NCBI GenBank assembly: GCA_035236585.1
Contig: CP141127.1
Coordinates: 75,125,495 to 75,189,494, forward strand
DNA from: Warburgia ugandensis
Lineage: Eukaryota > Streptophyta > Magnoliopsida > Canellales > Canellaceae
Direction of reading: 5' to 3'
Length of the DNA stretch: 64,000 nucleotides
The notes below the pieces were generated by a model, which was not told where the DNA came from, searched no databases, and was given only the letters and a program-made list of their open reading frames with translations. Numbering within the stretch: position 1 is the stretch's first letter; each line of letters starts with the position of its first letter. Positions 45,492-57,609 of this stretch are shown one piece after another. A program made the translations under genes and the position numbers.

Positions 45492-45840
45492 TGTTGGAAA
45501 ATAAGTACAAACTCACAATTTTGTATTGCACAAAGAATTTGACACAAAGAAACACTCATAAGATCACTCTACATAACACTTGAAAGAACATTCCCAACTA
45601 AGAGCACTAAGAAGTATATGTTTCTTATTCTTATTTGATACTCTTACAATGAAAGGGAAGATGTATATATAGTGTGGGAAGTCTAATAAAAACCACACAA
45701 TTAATAATGTACAAAAACACAATAGTCACATACGTATACCTACCACAAACTCAATAGTGACACACTTATGCCTATTACATGTTTTACCAATAGCTGCACA
45801 ATTGTAACTAATATTAGAAGCTTCTATGGTTTGGACTGCA
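45492..45840 (-). repeat. 5' LTR of copia D
   Basis: Starts tgttggaaaataag next to the primer site. Outer edge placed at ...ggactgca (45840) by the TG..CA rule only. TATA-like tgtatatatagtg (about 45661) falls in it. Confidence 0.5.
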
Positions 45841-45851
45841 AATGGACTTGG

Positions 45852-46199
45852 TGTAACAACCCTCATTTTTAGGTTCTTTTTTGTGTAATTTTAATACATT
45901 TTTGTTGGAATGGAATCAAAAGTTAAAAAAATTTCAAGATTGAATTTCTTATAAGTGACCTCTTTGCAAATGTAGAACTTGACTACCAAACCTCAAGATG
46001 TGAATTGTACTCAGAAAAAAATTCCAATGATACTACTAATGATGGAATCAGAGTTGGGATGAAGAAGTTATGACATTTTAAATATGGAGGGTATTTTAGT
46101 AAAAATAAGAGAAAAAATCTAGGCTAATCATTTTAGAAAAGGGAGGGCCATTTTGATAATGGCACCCTCTTTTCTGAAACAAAAACTTGGGTCATCACA
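45852..46199 (+). repeat. Short remnant of a large-LTR gypsy-type LTR
   Basis: Begins tgtaacaaccctcattttt and ends aaaacttgggtcatcaca, the start and end of the F/H family, but is only 348 bp. The inner part matches 8.64-9.0 kb (gaattgtactcagaaaaa, gatgaagaagttatgac). Flanking 5-mers (cttgg, gtttg) do not match, so it is either internally deleted or made of two pieces. Confidence 0.6.
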
Positions 46200-46308
46200 G
46201 TTTGCTATCAGCCAAGCTTTGATCCTAAGACCCGTGGGTTATGGGCCTACTAAGAAAAATTATTAAATTGCTCATCATATTAAAATGTCATTGCTTTTTC
46301 ATCTAAAC

Positions 46309-48528
46309 TGTGACCACCCAGGTTTTCACATGCATTTTTAAATGCAAAACTAATTCCTAAGGTGGGATTGATCCCTATTTGAAAACACTTTTAGAAAAAC
46401 TATGCAATGCAGCAGAAAATATTTTGTTTTAAATTCATTTTGAAAACCCCAAGTGTCATTTGCTTTCAAAATGAATAAGGAAAATTTTGAAAAATAATGC
46501 AGGACATCATGAATATTTCCCAAGTCTATCTAGTCACAGCGCATAGTCCAATTGTAGTGATTACATATACATGTCCAAAGGGTAGATCATATACTTACAT
46601 TTCTATTTGCCTTCTCTTCATTTACTTGATCGTAGCACTAACATTGCATTCAAAGCCATAAAACATAAAGACAATTTCGCATACTCGTATAAGAACATCA
46701 TATCTCAAAAGCATGCTAAAAACGGTAATAAAGGCAAGTCAGAGTTTAAGATGCATTTATAAAAACTTAATAGTATCGAACTACCTACCTCAATGTTCCT
46801 TGAATCGTGTTCTTCATTACTCAACCCTGAGTTACCTTTGTGAAATCCTGAATATCAATTAATAACAAGGATTCAAGTATTATTTTTCAATCTTTATGGA
46901 TCATTACTTAGACTTATAGATTAACGGCTATATCTGCCTTTTAGGATCTATAGATCCTTGCTTAGCGCGCTTCCAAGCTAGATCTCATGTATAAATCTAA
47001 TATTTAATGGTTAGATCTTATAAATTGCCTGTCCTAATGCCCATAACAAGTCTGTATTTGATTTAAAGGGCCAGCTCTATCCTTCAAGGGCTGATACGTG
47101 TACCTTGGGGTTAATCCTGAGCTATTAATCTCCTAACAGCTCTAATGGATCAAGTCATGAGATTTGATCATCTTTGTCATGGTAGATCTATGAGATTTCT
47201 ATAGTTTTTGGGTTATAGTCATATAAATAGTTCTCTGATCCTAATTTTCATAGTCTTATTAGGTTTGCATCACCAATACGAATGCAACAGTTTGTTTGGA
47301 TAGTCAATCAGAGTTATATAGCCTCCTTAATTGCATTTTTAATGTCGCACATCAACGGACGAACCAGAATTGTCCATGTAGGGCCTGCGCATCATGGTTC
47401 CCAAGACTCGTGCACTTCCTAGTTGAACTGAAACCACGTTTTCATGCGTGCGCACACCCGAGCGATGCGCCAAGGGCGCGTCCTGGACAGCGTCACGTGG
47501 AGGTGTCTTCAGTGCGTACAGTGGACGTCACAGTTCCTAGGATGCTCACGTGCCATGGTCGAACCAGGACCCGCATGCCGCATGCCTGAAGACCGTCCCA
47601 GGGACCTTGTCCCACGCGCGCATTATGCGTGGCATCCCTAGGACGATTCTGGTTCGAGGGTTCTTGAATGAACCCTTCTTTCAATGATTTTCAGTTGGGA
47701 AAATGCTAGATTCGGCATGGATCTGGGCTGAAAGAAAGGGAAAAACCAAAGAGGGGAGAAACCCAAGAGAACAGAGGCAAGGGTTGTACCTGGGCATCCT
47801 AAGATGGCGCCCTTTTTCTGGTGGGTGTGGTTTCCTCTACGTCTATCAGAAACCCTTGTCGTCGGGACATCGTAGTGGCCAGAGTAGGGAGAAGAAGAAG
47901 AAGAAGAAGAAGAAGAAGAAGAAGAAGAAGAAGAAGAAGAAGAAGAAGAAGAAGAAGAAGAAGAAGAGAAGTGGGTCAGCGCTGGAAAAGGGGGTTTTCT
48001 GATTTGCCGGAACCCTAAGCTTGAAACCTCAGAAGAGGAGAGGAAGGAGGAGAAAAAGGGATGGTCGGGGAGGAGGGGAAGCAGGCTTTATAACCTGTGT
48101 AGGCGGTGCTGCCCATTAGCGGTGCCGCAATTTCTTCCGGCTTAGCCTTGCAGAGGAGGTGCTGGAAGTCAGTGGCTGGAGGTAGAGGACGAGCTAGGGA
48201 GTGTCGTTAGTAAAATGACCACTTGTGCTTTTGGGCCTTAGCCGTTTTGCAATCAAATTACATATATACCCTCCATCTTCAAAAGCCCATAACTTGGTCA
48301 TACGAGCTCCATTTTCAACGTTCTTTGAGGCATTGGATTCCATTTTGAGTGTAGAATCTAATGATACTAATTTTTCCTACAAATTCATATGTTTCATATT
48401 TTAATTGAAGTTAAACATCTAACCATCTATTAACATCATTACAAACTATACTAATTAGCATATGGAAACCATCATGACTGATCGTGATAAAAGTAACACA
48501 ATAATATTGAAAAATTTGAGTCATTACA
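46309..48528 (-). mobile_element. Large-LTR gypsy-type solo LTR (copy L2)
   Basis: 2220 bp with perfect taaac duplications (46304-46308, 48529-48533). Begins tgtgaccacccaggtttt and ends gagtcattaca on the plus strand, the same layout as L1. A GC-rich part (47380-47640) and a long (GAA)n occur inside. The open frames at 47.3-48.0 kb are composition artefacts. Confidence 0.85.
47891..47967. repeat. (GAA)n microsatellite
   Basis: About 25 GAA triplets in solo LTR L2. Open frames through it would give polylysine or polyarginine and are not genes. Confidence 0.95.
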
Positions 48529-48533
48529 TAAAC

Positions 48534-49301
48534 TCTAATTTTAGTGTTCTTTATCTCGTTGAAATCGTTTTATCGAGTACAATTCAATTATTGAGTTTCC
48601 AGAGTCAATTTCTGTGCTAAACCATTGGTGGAGTTCATTATGCATAGAGGTGAAGATGACTCAGATTGAAGATTTGTGCTCTTCATTGTGCTCATGTCCA
48701 CATTGCAAATGAAACCCCCTAAGAAAATTGATGATCGAGGTTGATCCTACATAGACCTGGGTATAATAGTGATGTATGGCCAAGATCGCGCTAGTCTGTG
48801 ACCATTCAGTGACAATTTGACTCTCCTAATGATCTGTTGAATGAGAGTCAACGCAATTCCAAGTAATATCACTACCGATCTTCTCCAATTTATTGTAGAT
48901 TTCAATTTTAGCTTGGCACGCATTGTAGATCTTAAAAGTCCTAAAAAAATTATGGATAACTAAACATAATTAATATCTTGTAGGTTAGATCTAGTGCCTT
49001 AGATTGCCTAATCAACCAATTTAGACATATAACCTTAAGTCTAATGGTTAATTCATCACATAGAGATCTCAATAGCTATTGACCATCAAATTTCTATTAA
49101 ATACACATACATTGAATATGTTAATAACTATTATCAAGCTATAAAACTAGATCCAACAGTTGGATTGATTGGAAACTCAAAATTTAAACACTTATGTATA
49201 TCAGGAGTGTGTGGACCTTAGACCCAACCATGCAAGATTGGATCTGGTCATGGATCAAGAGTTCATGGCCATTAATTTGCAAAGTTCACTTGCAATCTTG
49301 T
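48534..49301. other. Unassigned AT-rich DNA
   Basis: No gene or repeat recognised apart from its role as right flank of L2. Confidence 0.4.
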
Positions 49302-49959
49302 GGATTTAGTAATTCAGTAACCATTGATCATTCAATTAATACTTAATAGTTAATGAAACATGATTAGTGCTTTGGATGACCGCAATCCCGTTGTCATGTG
49401 ATGATCAATGCCATGGACTAACTCAGAGAAAATTCTAAATTGTGGATGATCTTGTAAAACCCTAGATAGCAAACAATGAAGAATTTTAATAGAAATGTGT
49501 GTGTTTCACATATTCATAAGTAATTAAGGAATGTGTGTGTCCAAAGCATACATGTCTTTTAGAATTTCACTACTCATAAATCAACCTCAAATACCATAAA
49601 CTCGTAAAAAAATTCATATAGTAACATCCAATCAAAATTGGATTTCAGTATGTATAATGAAGGTATGAAACCTTGATGCATCAATATCATTAAATTTCAT
49701 TTAAATAACAAAACCACAATTTATATCAAAATTTTAACTTCGCGAGAAAACTCAAAACATACTAAAATACAAACAAACATCAAACTATCATCCAAACAAT
49801 CCTATCAAATCTTGGTGACAAACATTGAAACAAATCCTCAAAAGCTCTATCGAGGAATCATATGAAACAAATAATCAAAATACATCAAAATCCTGAGCAT
49901 CTAGAAGCCTGCCAGTGCCACACTACACCTGTCCTCATTGACTACTCTCACCAATAGAA

Positions 49960-50690
49960 CAATGGGGTTCTTATAACTCACCCCAAGCCAAGCCAACTTT
50001 CACTAGTCACCTAATTTTAACCATATTAGTGAACACGTAGAACATAGTTGTAAGATCGACCAGGACTAACTCTTACAAGTCGCCCCATTTTAATTGTATC
50101 AGTATAACACAAAGTATACACAGAGTAGACCAACTCACTTGAGTTGTTAAACTTTTACCGTATCTGTGATCACAGTCCTTAGATGGACTAGGACCAACTC
50201 TCGCTAGTCACCTGATTTTAACCGTACCAACATAATATATTATACAAGTGGACTAGGATGAGCTCTCTCAAGTTTCTCGATTTTAATCGTATCAACCTAA
50301 TATAGTCTGCAAACGAACTAGAACCAACTCTAGAGTTTCTTGATTTTAACCATATATGTGGTCACATGGATCATAGTCTTGAGATCATAGTCTTTTGCAA
50401 TTAAAATATCATGAAAATATGCTCAAAATAAATCCTCAAACATCATTAATGTCATCTAAAACAAATTTGTAGAAAACACATTCACAATTATGGGTAATCA
50501 TATACCCAAGTACTACTAAATAATCTTGTAGACATTCTTTATAAGACAAAACAATAAATAACATGTACCTTTACATGAATAGTTAGATCATCATTCAAAT
50601 CACAGTATGCACATTTAACTTCATTCGTCACATATTCTATTAAAGTCATTATGCAATCATAATTTAGGGATGCTAGAAAACTTAGCAAAC
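49960..50690 (-). repeat. ~65-bp tandem-unit domain, inverted copy
   Basis: Contains 4-5 diverged units whose minus-strand consensus is like ttggtccatgtac...ttgatatggttaaaatcaggcaactt. The adjoining 50400-50690 is the reverse complement of 51384-51640 (acatgtacctttacatgaat, aacaaatttgtagaaaa). Confidence 0.75.
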
Positions 50691-50795
50691 TTAATTTCAT
50701 CTACCTCATGTGGTATTTGCTCATTCCACTAGCTTCATAACCATCAAATCCACACACACATTTGAGATTTTATCTTAATTACTTACAAATACGTG

Positions 50796-50897
<102 letters not shown>

Positions 50898-51121
50898 TCT
50901 TATTAAAATTCTTCATCGTTTGTAATCTAGGTTTTACAACATCATCCATAGTCTAGAATCTCTAAGTTAGTCCTTAGCAATGATCGCCATATAGCAACGT
51001 GATTGCCCTCATCCATAGCATTGATCACGATTCATTAACTACTTATTGTTAATTGAATGATCAATGGTTACTGGATTACTAAATACACACCGTTGATCAT
51101 TGATTACTAAATACACACGGG

Positions 51122-51383
51122 TCAAAGCTAATGTAGTTGTTGATGCCCTTAGTAGAAAGTTGAGAGGCATGATTGCCAATATCTCCATTAGATCATCTTT
51201 TTTGGATCGAGTCTTGCAAGCACAACAGTTATGTGAGGAGACTTAGGCCTTACGTGAAAAGGATGGTTTGAGAAAGGATTTGATGGTAGTGTGAGATTCC
51301 ATGAGAGACTTGTCGTATTGGCAAATGCAGAGTTGAGACAAGAATTGTTGAAGGAAGCACATGACTCCAAGTTTACCAAACAC
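51122..51383 (+). pseudogene. Ty3/gypsy pol scrap: RNase H end to integrase start
   Basis: VKANVVVDALSRKLRG at the left is the conserved end of gypsy RNase H. RFHERLVVLANAELRQELL and KEAHDSKFTKH in another frame are the linker before the integrase zinc finger. Both ends are abrupt: P' abuts it on the left and the tandem-unit domain on the right. Confidence 0.8.
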
Positions 51384-52459
51384 AAATATGTGATGAATGA
51401 GGTTAAATGTGCATGCTGTGTTTTGAATGATGATTCAACTATTCATGTAAAGGTACATGTTATTTACTATTTGTCTTATAAGGAAGGTCTACAAGAATGG
51501 TTAGCGATACTTAGGTATATGATTACCCATAATTGTGGATGTATTTTCTACAAATTTGTTTCAGATGACATTAATAAACTTAGAGGATTTATTATGAGCA
51601 TTTTTCCATGAGATTTGAATTGCGAAACACTATGATCTAAAGACTGTGATCAATGTGATCAAAGACATGGTTAAAATCAGGCAACTTGGTAGAGTTGGTC
51701 GTGGTTCCTATATAGACTATGTTATGATGATATGGCTAAAATCAGGCAACGTGCAAGAGTTGGTCCTTGTTTGTAAACAGCCTATATTATGTTGATATGG
51801 TTAAAATTATTTTCTAGTCTTGGTCCATGTACTTGAATGGTCAATCGTAATTGCTGACTAGTAAGTAGATTTGATGATAATGAAGCTAGTGGAATGGGTA
51901 AACTCCACATGAGGTTGGTGGAATTAAGATTGCTATGTAGTGAATGAAGTTAAATGTACATGTGGTGTTTTGAATGATGATTTAACTATTCATGCAATGG
52001 TACATGTTATTTACTATTTGTCCTATAAGGAAAGGTCTATAAGATTGTTTTGCAGTGCTTGGTTATATTATTACCCATAATTATGTGTGTTTTCAACAAA
52101 TTTGTTTCAGATAACATTAATAAAGTTTGAGGATTTATTTGAGCATTTTTCCTTGAGATTTTGTTGTGAAAGACTATGATCCAAAGACTGTGGTCCATGT
52201 GATCACGGATACGATTAAAATCAAGCAACTAGAGAGAGTTAGTCTTGGTCCATGTACATATTATGTTATGTTGATAAGGTTAGAATCAAGTGACTTGAAA
52301 GAGTTGATCATGGTCTATGTACATACTATGATATGTTAATACGGTTCAAATTAAGAGACTTGCGAGAGTTGGTTTTGGTCTATGTATAGACTATGTTTTG
52401 TTGATATGGTCAAAATTAGGCAACTTGCGAGAGTTAATATTGGTCCATCTAAGGACTGT
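51384..52459 (+). repeat. ~65-bp tandem-unit domain, direct copies
   Basis: Two successive copies (51384-51850 and about 51935-52459) of a segment starting gatgaatgaggttaaatgt, each followed by several ~65-bp units with tgttgatatggttaaaatcaggcaa. The second copy is cut by LTR J. Confidence 0.75.
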
Positions 52460-53971
52460 TGATAAGTGTTTAATTTTGCATAAAAACCACCCAATTAGTT
52501 ACCCATGTGTTACAACTTATCGGTTAAATTAGGATTTTTAGACTAAAATTCATAACAAATGCATTTTTTGACCTCATAACCCAAAAGTTAGATATTTTGT
52601 TAGGTCCAAAAGCTAATCCAAGGTAAATATATGATAAATCATGTGTTTTTAGGATTTAATTAGGGTTTTTTACTTTTTATAGGAAGTAAAATGGTGACCC
52701 AATGGTCAAGATTGATTTGGATGAACTTGAAGATCAAGATCAAAAGATCGAGTCAAAGCCTCAAAATCATCACTTTAACATGAATCCAAAGGGCAAGATG
52801 ATCTTGTAGACTAGTAATAAATGTAATTAAAGGAGCTAAAGATGGCCAAAGTAGGCCCATAAAGTAACTCATGCATTTCCACCACCTTTGCATGGAAGCC
52901 ACTCAAGCCACCTTAGCCATATAAGCCATGAGAGAAGGTGGCAAACTAAGAAATTCAAGACAAATCATTCAAACAACTCAAGCCAAAGGATGGGTTAAGA
53001 AGTCAAGCCAAGAAAGCTTCCAAAGCTAGCTATGAAGCCTAGCCAATTGAGCCTTCAAAATTAATCATCTAAGCCATCAAACTAAGCCTAATGGAATGCT
53101 AGGATTAGAGGAGATTCAAGAAGATTATCCATGAGATATTTTGAAGATAATTAAGGAAAATCTATTCGAATAAGATGACATGTGGACCAATGGGATAAGA
53201 ACATTTTATTTTTGGTGTTTTTCTCATTTTTCTCCACTTTTTCCTCCATTTCCACCTCACTCTTAAGATGCATTATGAATTTCCATAGTAGAGTTGTATC
53301 TTTCCAAAACTCTATCATATTTCACATCTTAGTAAACTTTCCAACCAACCAAAATTCTCCACTTAACACTATCCATCTCTTTCCCATCTCATTCTCACCC
53401 ACTTTCCTAAACTAAAGGAGCTTCAACAATTTTGGAATGGGGGAGACGCCCCTTCTTAAAAAGGTGGTGTCTCCCACCTACTTCCCTTTCTTAAGATTGC
53501 CACCTTCTACCCACATTCTTTTTTGAACATCCTAACCTTTCCCCTATACTAGCCATTCAAATTGAGATACTTTAATCCTCACCACACCTTAGCATTAGGG
53601 CAACCTAGAAATATTAGGAGAACAAGCATCAAAACCTAGAAAAAATCTAAGTAAGAAAAAACTTTTCCCACTTAGGATAAAGATGCCTCTTTTATTAGGG
53701 AGGAGGGCGCCCTCTTCCTACAGCCCATTCTCCTCTCTTTTGCTTGTGTTTTGTGGATTCCTTGGGTGTTTCCACTCCCTTTCAAGGTGTGTGCTTCTTT
53801 CTCAAGTGTTCAACTTAGGATTTTTGGGGTTTTTTATTTATCTTTGAAGGTTTGTTAGCTTCTTTATTCTCTTTGTTGGAATTTACTTCTTTTTATGCCA
53901 ATTTTTCTTCTTTTTCTTTATCTTTCCTTGCTTTTAAAACTAAGATTTAAGGTTGGGTTTCCCTTGGGTCC
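52460..53971 (+). repeat. Athila-like LTR J, truncated
   Basis: Starts tgataagtgtttaattttgc and follows solo LTR S (18486 on) in order, e.g. gatcaagatcaaaagatcgagtc, tttttataggaagt and the ...aaggttgggtttccctt counterpart near 20 kb. It ends where repeat R copy 2 begins, so about 1.1 kb of LTR is missing here. Confidence 0.8.
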
Positions 53972-54624
53972 TGACTACATGGGGTCTTGATTTACTTTGG
54001 CCACCATTTAAATCCTAGCATTTTAGGTCATTCAGAGACAATTAAGGCCATTTCCCATTGCCAAGGCATCAAATGGATGCAAACAATGATCAAAACAAAC
54101 AAACATGAAAATTTTCTTGCAAAAAATAGATAGCATTCGAGATAGGTTCACTTAGCTTGCATTTAGTCTTAGTATTTGATGGTAGAAGATAACTCACATG
54201 TTACTGTTGAGGTGTACAAAACTTGTTATCGCATGTTGTCTATCCTTTTCTCCCCTTACAGGTTTTTGGAGCTTTTCACTTTGGATTTGAGGTTGCTATT
54301 AAGGCCAATTAGAAATTTCTCCTCTTTTTCCTTCTTCTAAGGATGGCTAGAAATAGCAAAGGGTTAGGACAATTAGGGGCCTTCACCCTAACTAACATGT
54401 AAGGATCATGTTAGGGCCATGTGGATTTAGGGTCAGGCTAGGATAAAATGTTTTGGCCCTAATTCCTATTAGAGTCAGGTAGGTTCAATAACTATGACCC
54501 TAATTGACCAAAATTATTTTATATGTAATTAGACATTGACATCACAACTATTCTCAAGGAAGATAACTTACAAGTAAATGTTATAAGCCCCATTCAACTT
54601 TAAAAACTTAGAGCACTAGTTTAT
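53972..54624 (+). repeat. Dispersed repeat R, copy 2
   Basis: Matches 29607-30261. Element E begins immediately after its tttat, and copy 1 continues past the same point, so E inserted into this repeat. Confidence 0.85.
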
Positions 54625-56253
54625 TGTTAAGTGTTTAATTTTGGTCAAAATTCCCCTAATTTAGCGTTCAATTAGATCATCTAACCGTTCAATTTTACAA
54701 AACTTAGCTTGATTTTGAATATAAATCCAATTGACCATCCAAACCTTAATTTGTCAAAATCAACGGTTAGATGATCATTAGAGTTCATTAGATGACTAAT
54801 GTACGGTTCAGATGAGTCTAATTTAGTCTATTCTTTTGCAGATCAACCAAAGGACGCACGGATGGCTGTGATTAAAAGATAATGGTGCAGATCATCTTAA
54901 AGGGCGATGGATGGACCAGATCACCCATGGAGATAGATGAAATAGAAATCATGGACAAAATGGAAAGAACATGTAAAGGGCAACTCTTTCCCCCACTTCT
55001 TTCTTTCCTTTTCTTCCTCTTTCCTTTTCTTCCTTTTTCCTTTTCCTTTTCCTCTTTCCCTTCCTTTTTCTCTTTTCCTTTTCTTTCTTTTCTTTTTCCT
55101 TCCTTTTCCTCTTTTCTTTCTTTCCTTTTCCTTTTCCTTCTCCTCTTTCTTTTTCCTTCTTTCCTTTTTCTTTTTCCCTTCCTCATTCTCACGTACCCAA
55201 CTCTCTCTTTCTCTCTCTATCGCCTTCTTAGGCTGGAAGAGGAAACCCATCACGCCTCTTTCCCTCTTTCATCTCTCTTCTTCTTAATAATATCTCCTTG
55301 GCTAGAACATTAGAGGAGACAGACCCGTCAATCCCTCCTCTCTTATTTTCCTCTCCTCTCCACCTTTCTCCCTCTCAACTCCATCTTTGGCTGGATCACG
55401 TTGGAGGCAAACCCGTCAAACCCCACTTCTTCTCTTCCCAACGTTCTTCTCGTCTTCTTCTCTCAATCCCCTCTACCCGCTTTCCCACGTCTCTTTCTCT
55501 ATACTCTCTTGCCCAACCGTACACAGCCCGTTCTCTTCTCTTCTCTTCCCTCTTTCTCAACCACATTCTCACCGTACCCAATCTCTCTCTTTACTCCACT
55601 CTCTCTTTCTCTCGTCTTTCTCCTCTTTGGCTGGACGGATCTTCCCCCTGCCCAGCTCCCACCGTGATCTATGTCACGGACTTCTGCCCCCAATCCGAAC
55701 CAGACCAGCATCGCCTAGCCCTGCTCACCCTTAGCTTCACCTTCTCTTGTTCACCGCAAGACCGACACTCCCAATCTCCAGACTCAAGACACCCCGCCCT
55801 CTCTCTTGTTTCTCTCTACTCCCTCTCCCTTCTCAACGCACCTCTCTTTTCTCCTATCTTTCTCTCTTCTCCCTTCTCTCCCTCTTCCTCAACCGCACTA
55901 CCCCACCCCACTACACACCCATCTTCCAGCACCGCACCTGCACGAAGCCCTGCACCCTCCATCGCACATCTCCACAGCCTCCTCTATTCAATCCTTCTCA
56001 CATTCTTCTTCCCCGTAAGACCCATCTCCTTTATTGTTTTCCTCTCTAACATCTACCCATCTCCATTCACTGCATCAGCCCCCTTCCTCTTCTCTTCCTC
56101 TTTACCCTCTCTATTTCACATTCACAACCCAACACTGCCACGCACTCGACAAGCCCAGCCAACCCTTCTTTTCCTCCTTCTCAGTTCTCTATCCAAGCAT
56201 CGCATCATCCCTCTCTCACTGCCTCTATCTTTATCGCATCAACCAGAACTGAC

Positions 56254-56321
<68 letters not shown>

Positions 56322-57584
56322 TTCACCGCGCACTTGCCTCTATCACTGGCCGAGGCATTCCTCCATCTTTGTTTTTTCTTTTTTTTATTCTGCAAATTTT
56401 CCCATCAATGCATTAACCAAGCCTAGGCACACACTACCCATATCATCTTCTGCTCCCAGACCAACTCTGGCGGCCTGAACCAAACGGCTTCCTTGGCCGC
56501 ACCTTTCCATTGTCTAGGTGATCCCAGCCAACCATGTGACGCCATAGAACTCCAGGCACTTGCTTCCCTATTATTTTTTTTCAGCAATCGGTCCAGCAGA
56601 CATCCAACACCATCGGTCCAGCACAAGTACGAACCCAGAAATTGGAAGATGCCTAGAGATGCAAATCGTCGCCTCCTAAGTTTTTCTCTTCATCGGACGT
56701 CCCAGAGAAGGAAACCCAACACGGGTTTCCTCCCACCTTCTCCTTTCTTCCCTTTCTTCCTTCTCTTCTCCCTTCTTCCTTCTTCCCCATCTTCATTCGT
56801 TGGGGTTTCCTGGTTTTTTTTCTTAAAAACCAGATTTTAACCAAAATTCCAGTTTTGCCCTCCCTCTTTAAAAGCAATTACAATTCTGGCCTTTTCTGTG
56901 TCCCCAGTTTAATTCCATGTGTGTCCTGCTTTATTCCGGTTTTGTTTTAACTTCGTTTTTCTTATCCAGGAACTGCTCAATCCATACCTGATCAATTAAG
57001 GCCTAACCTCTCAACGGTTTAGCCTTAATCAAAATAAAATCCTTGATTTCTCTTTCGTTTCTTAACGAAATTCAAATTAATTTTACAGGTTCATTCTTAG
57101 GACATCCCTAGACATAACCAATGCTTCTAATCTTAGATCTGAAATCCAGAAATCAATCTGAGCCGTCCAAATCCTGAAATCACAATTTAGCCTAGATCTT
57201 GACCATTTTGAAGAATCTGTCAAATCCGACCGGTGGATCACTAATCAAGAATGGGTTGAAGATATCTGTAAAGGAGGATCAGCTTTTAGAAGACCAGAAG
57301 TGAAGATTTTGATGAAAATTGATCTAGGGAAGTAGTTTTTTCTCATTATTTGATTTTGTTTGTGTTCTTTAAGAACTGGAAATTCTGTATTTTTGAGAAG
57401 TTTATTAGATCTGAACATTTATTCTCATTTTAATAATTCCAGTAATTGTAAGTGATTTATTTTTAATTTTAAATAATTAGATTTTATTGAAAACTCCATT
57501 TTAAATCAAGTCCTCGTGGGATCGATCCGTACTTGCATAAGTTACCCTACAATAGCCCGTGCACCTGCGGTAAAACAATCAACA
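54625..57584 (+). repeat. 5' LTR of Athila element E
   Basis: About 2960 bp from tgttaagtgtttaatttt to ...aatcaaca. Ends with the family's gtgggatcgatccgtacttg and gcccgtgcacctgcgg. Contains a very pyrimidine-rich stretch (54980-56330). Left flank tttat is the presumed target site, whose partner is outside. Confidence 0.85.
54980..56330 (+). repeat. Pyrimidine-rich tract with (CT)n
   Basis: About 1.35 kb of almost pure C/T on the plus strand: ccttttcctttt-type repeats at 54990-55180, dispersed CT-rich sequence, and a perfect (TC)n at 56256-56319. Long open frames on both strands (for example 55298-56416) arise because stop codons need A on one strand; their products are low-complexity S/L/P or E/K/R and not credible proteins. 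Confidence 0.85.
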
Positions 57585-57590
57585 AGTTTT

Positions 57591-57609
57591 TGGCGCCGTT
57601 GCCGGGGAC
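57591..57609 (+). promoter_or_regulatory. Primer-binding site of E (tRNA-Asp type)
   Basis: tggcgccgttgccggggac, the primer site typical of Athila/Tat elements, six bases after the LTR. Confidence 0.95.

Larger units (their letters stand above)
41740..45840 (-). mobile_element. Ty1/copia element D, 3' truncated
   Basis: Minus strand, right to left: LTR (45492-about 45840), degenerate primer site (45477-45491, gctttgatgctacta), gag, protease, integrase with a nested foldback, and reverse transcriptase. It ends at about 41740 in the RT catalytic region, so the RNase H and 3' LTR are absent. All frames are broken. Confidence 0.85.

Noticed and set aside
47703-48018. Frames encoding polylysine or polyarginine tails
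   Set aside because: Produced by the (GAA)n microsatellite in solo LTR L2.
55298-56416. 372-codon open frame, the longest complete one in the window
   Set aside because: It lies wholly in the C/T-rich tract of an Athila LTR. The product is low-complexity Ser/Leu/Pro/Phe and long frames also exist in neighbouring frames and on the other strand, as composition predicts.
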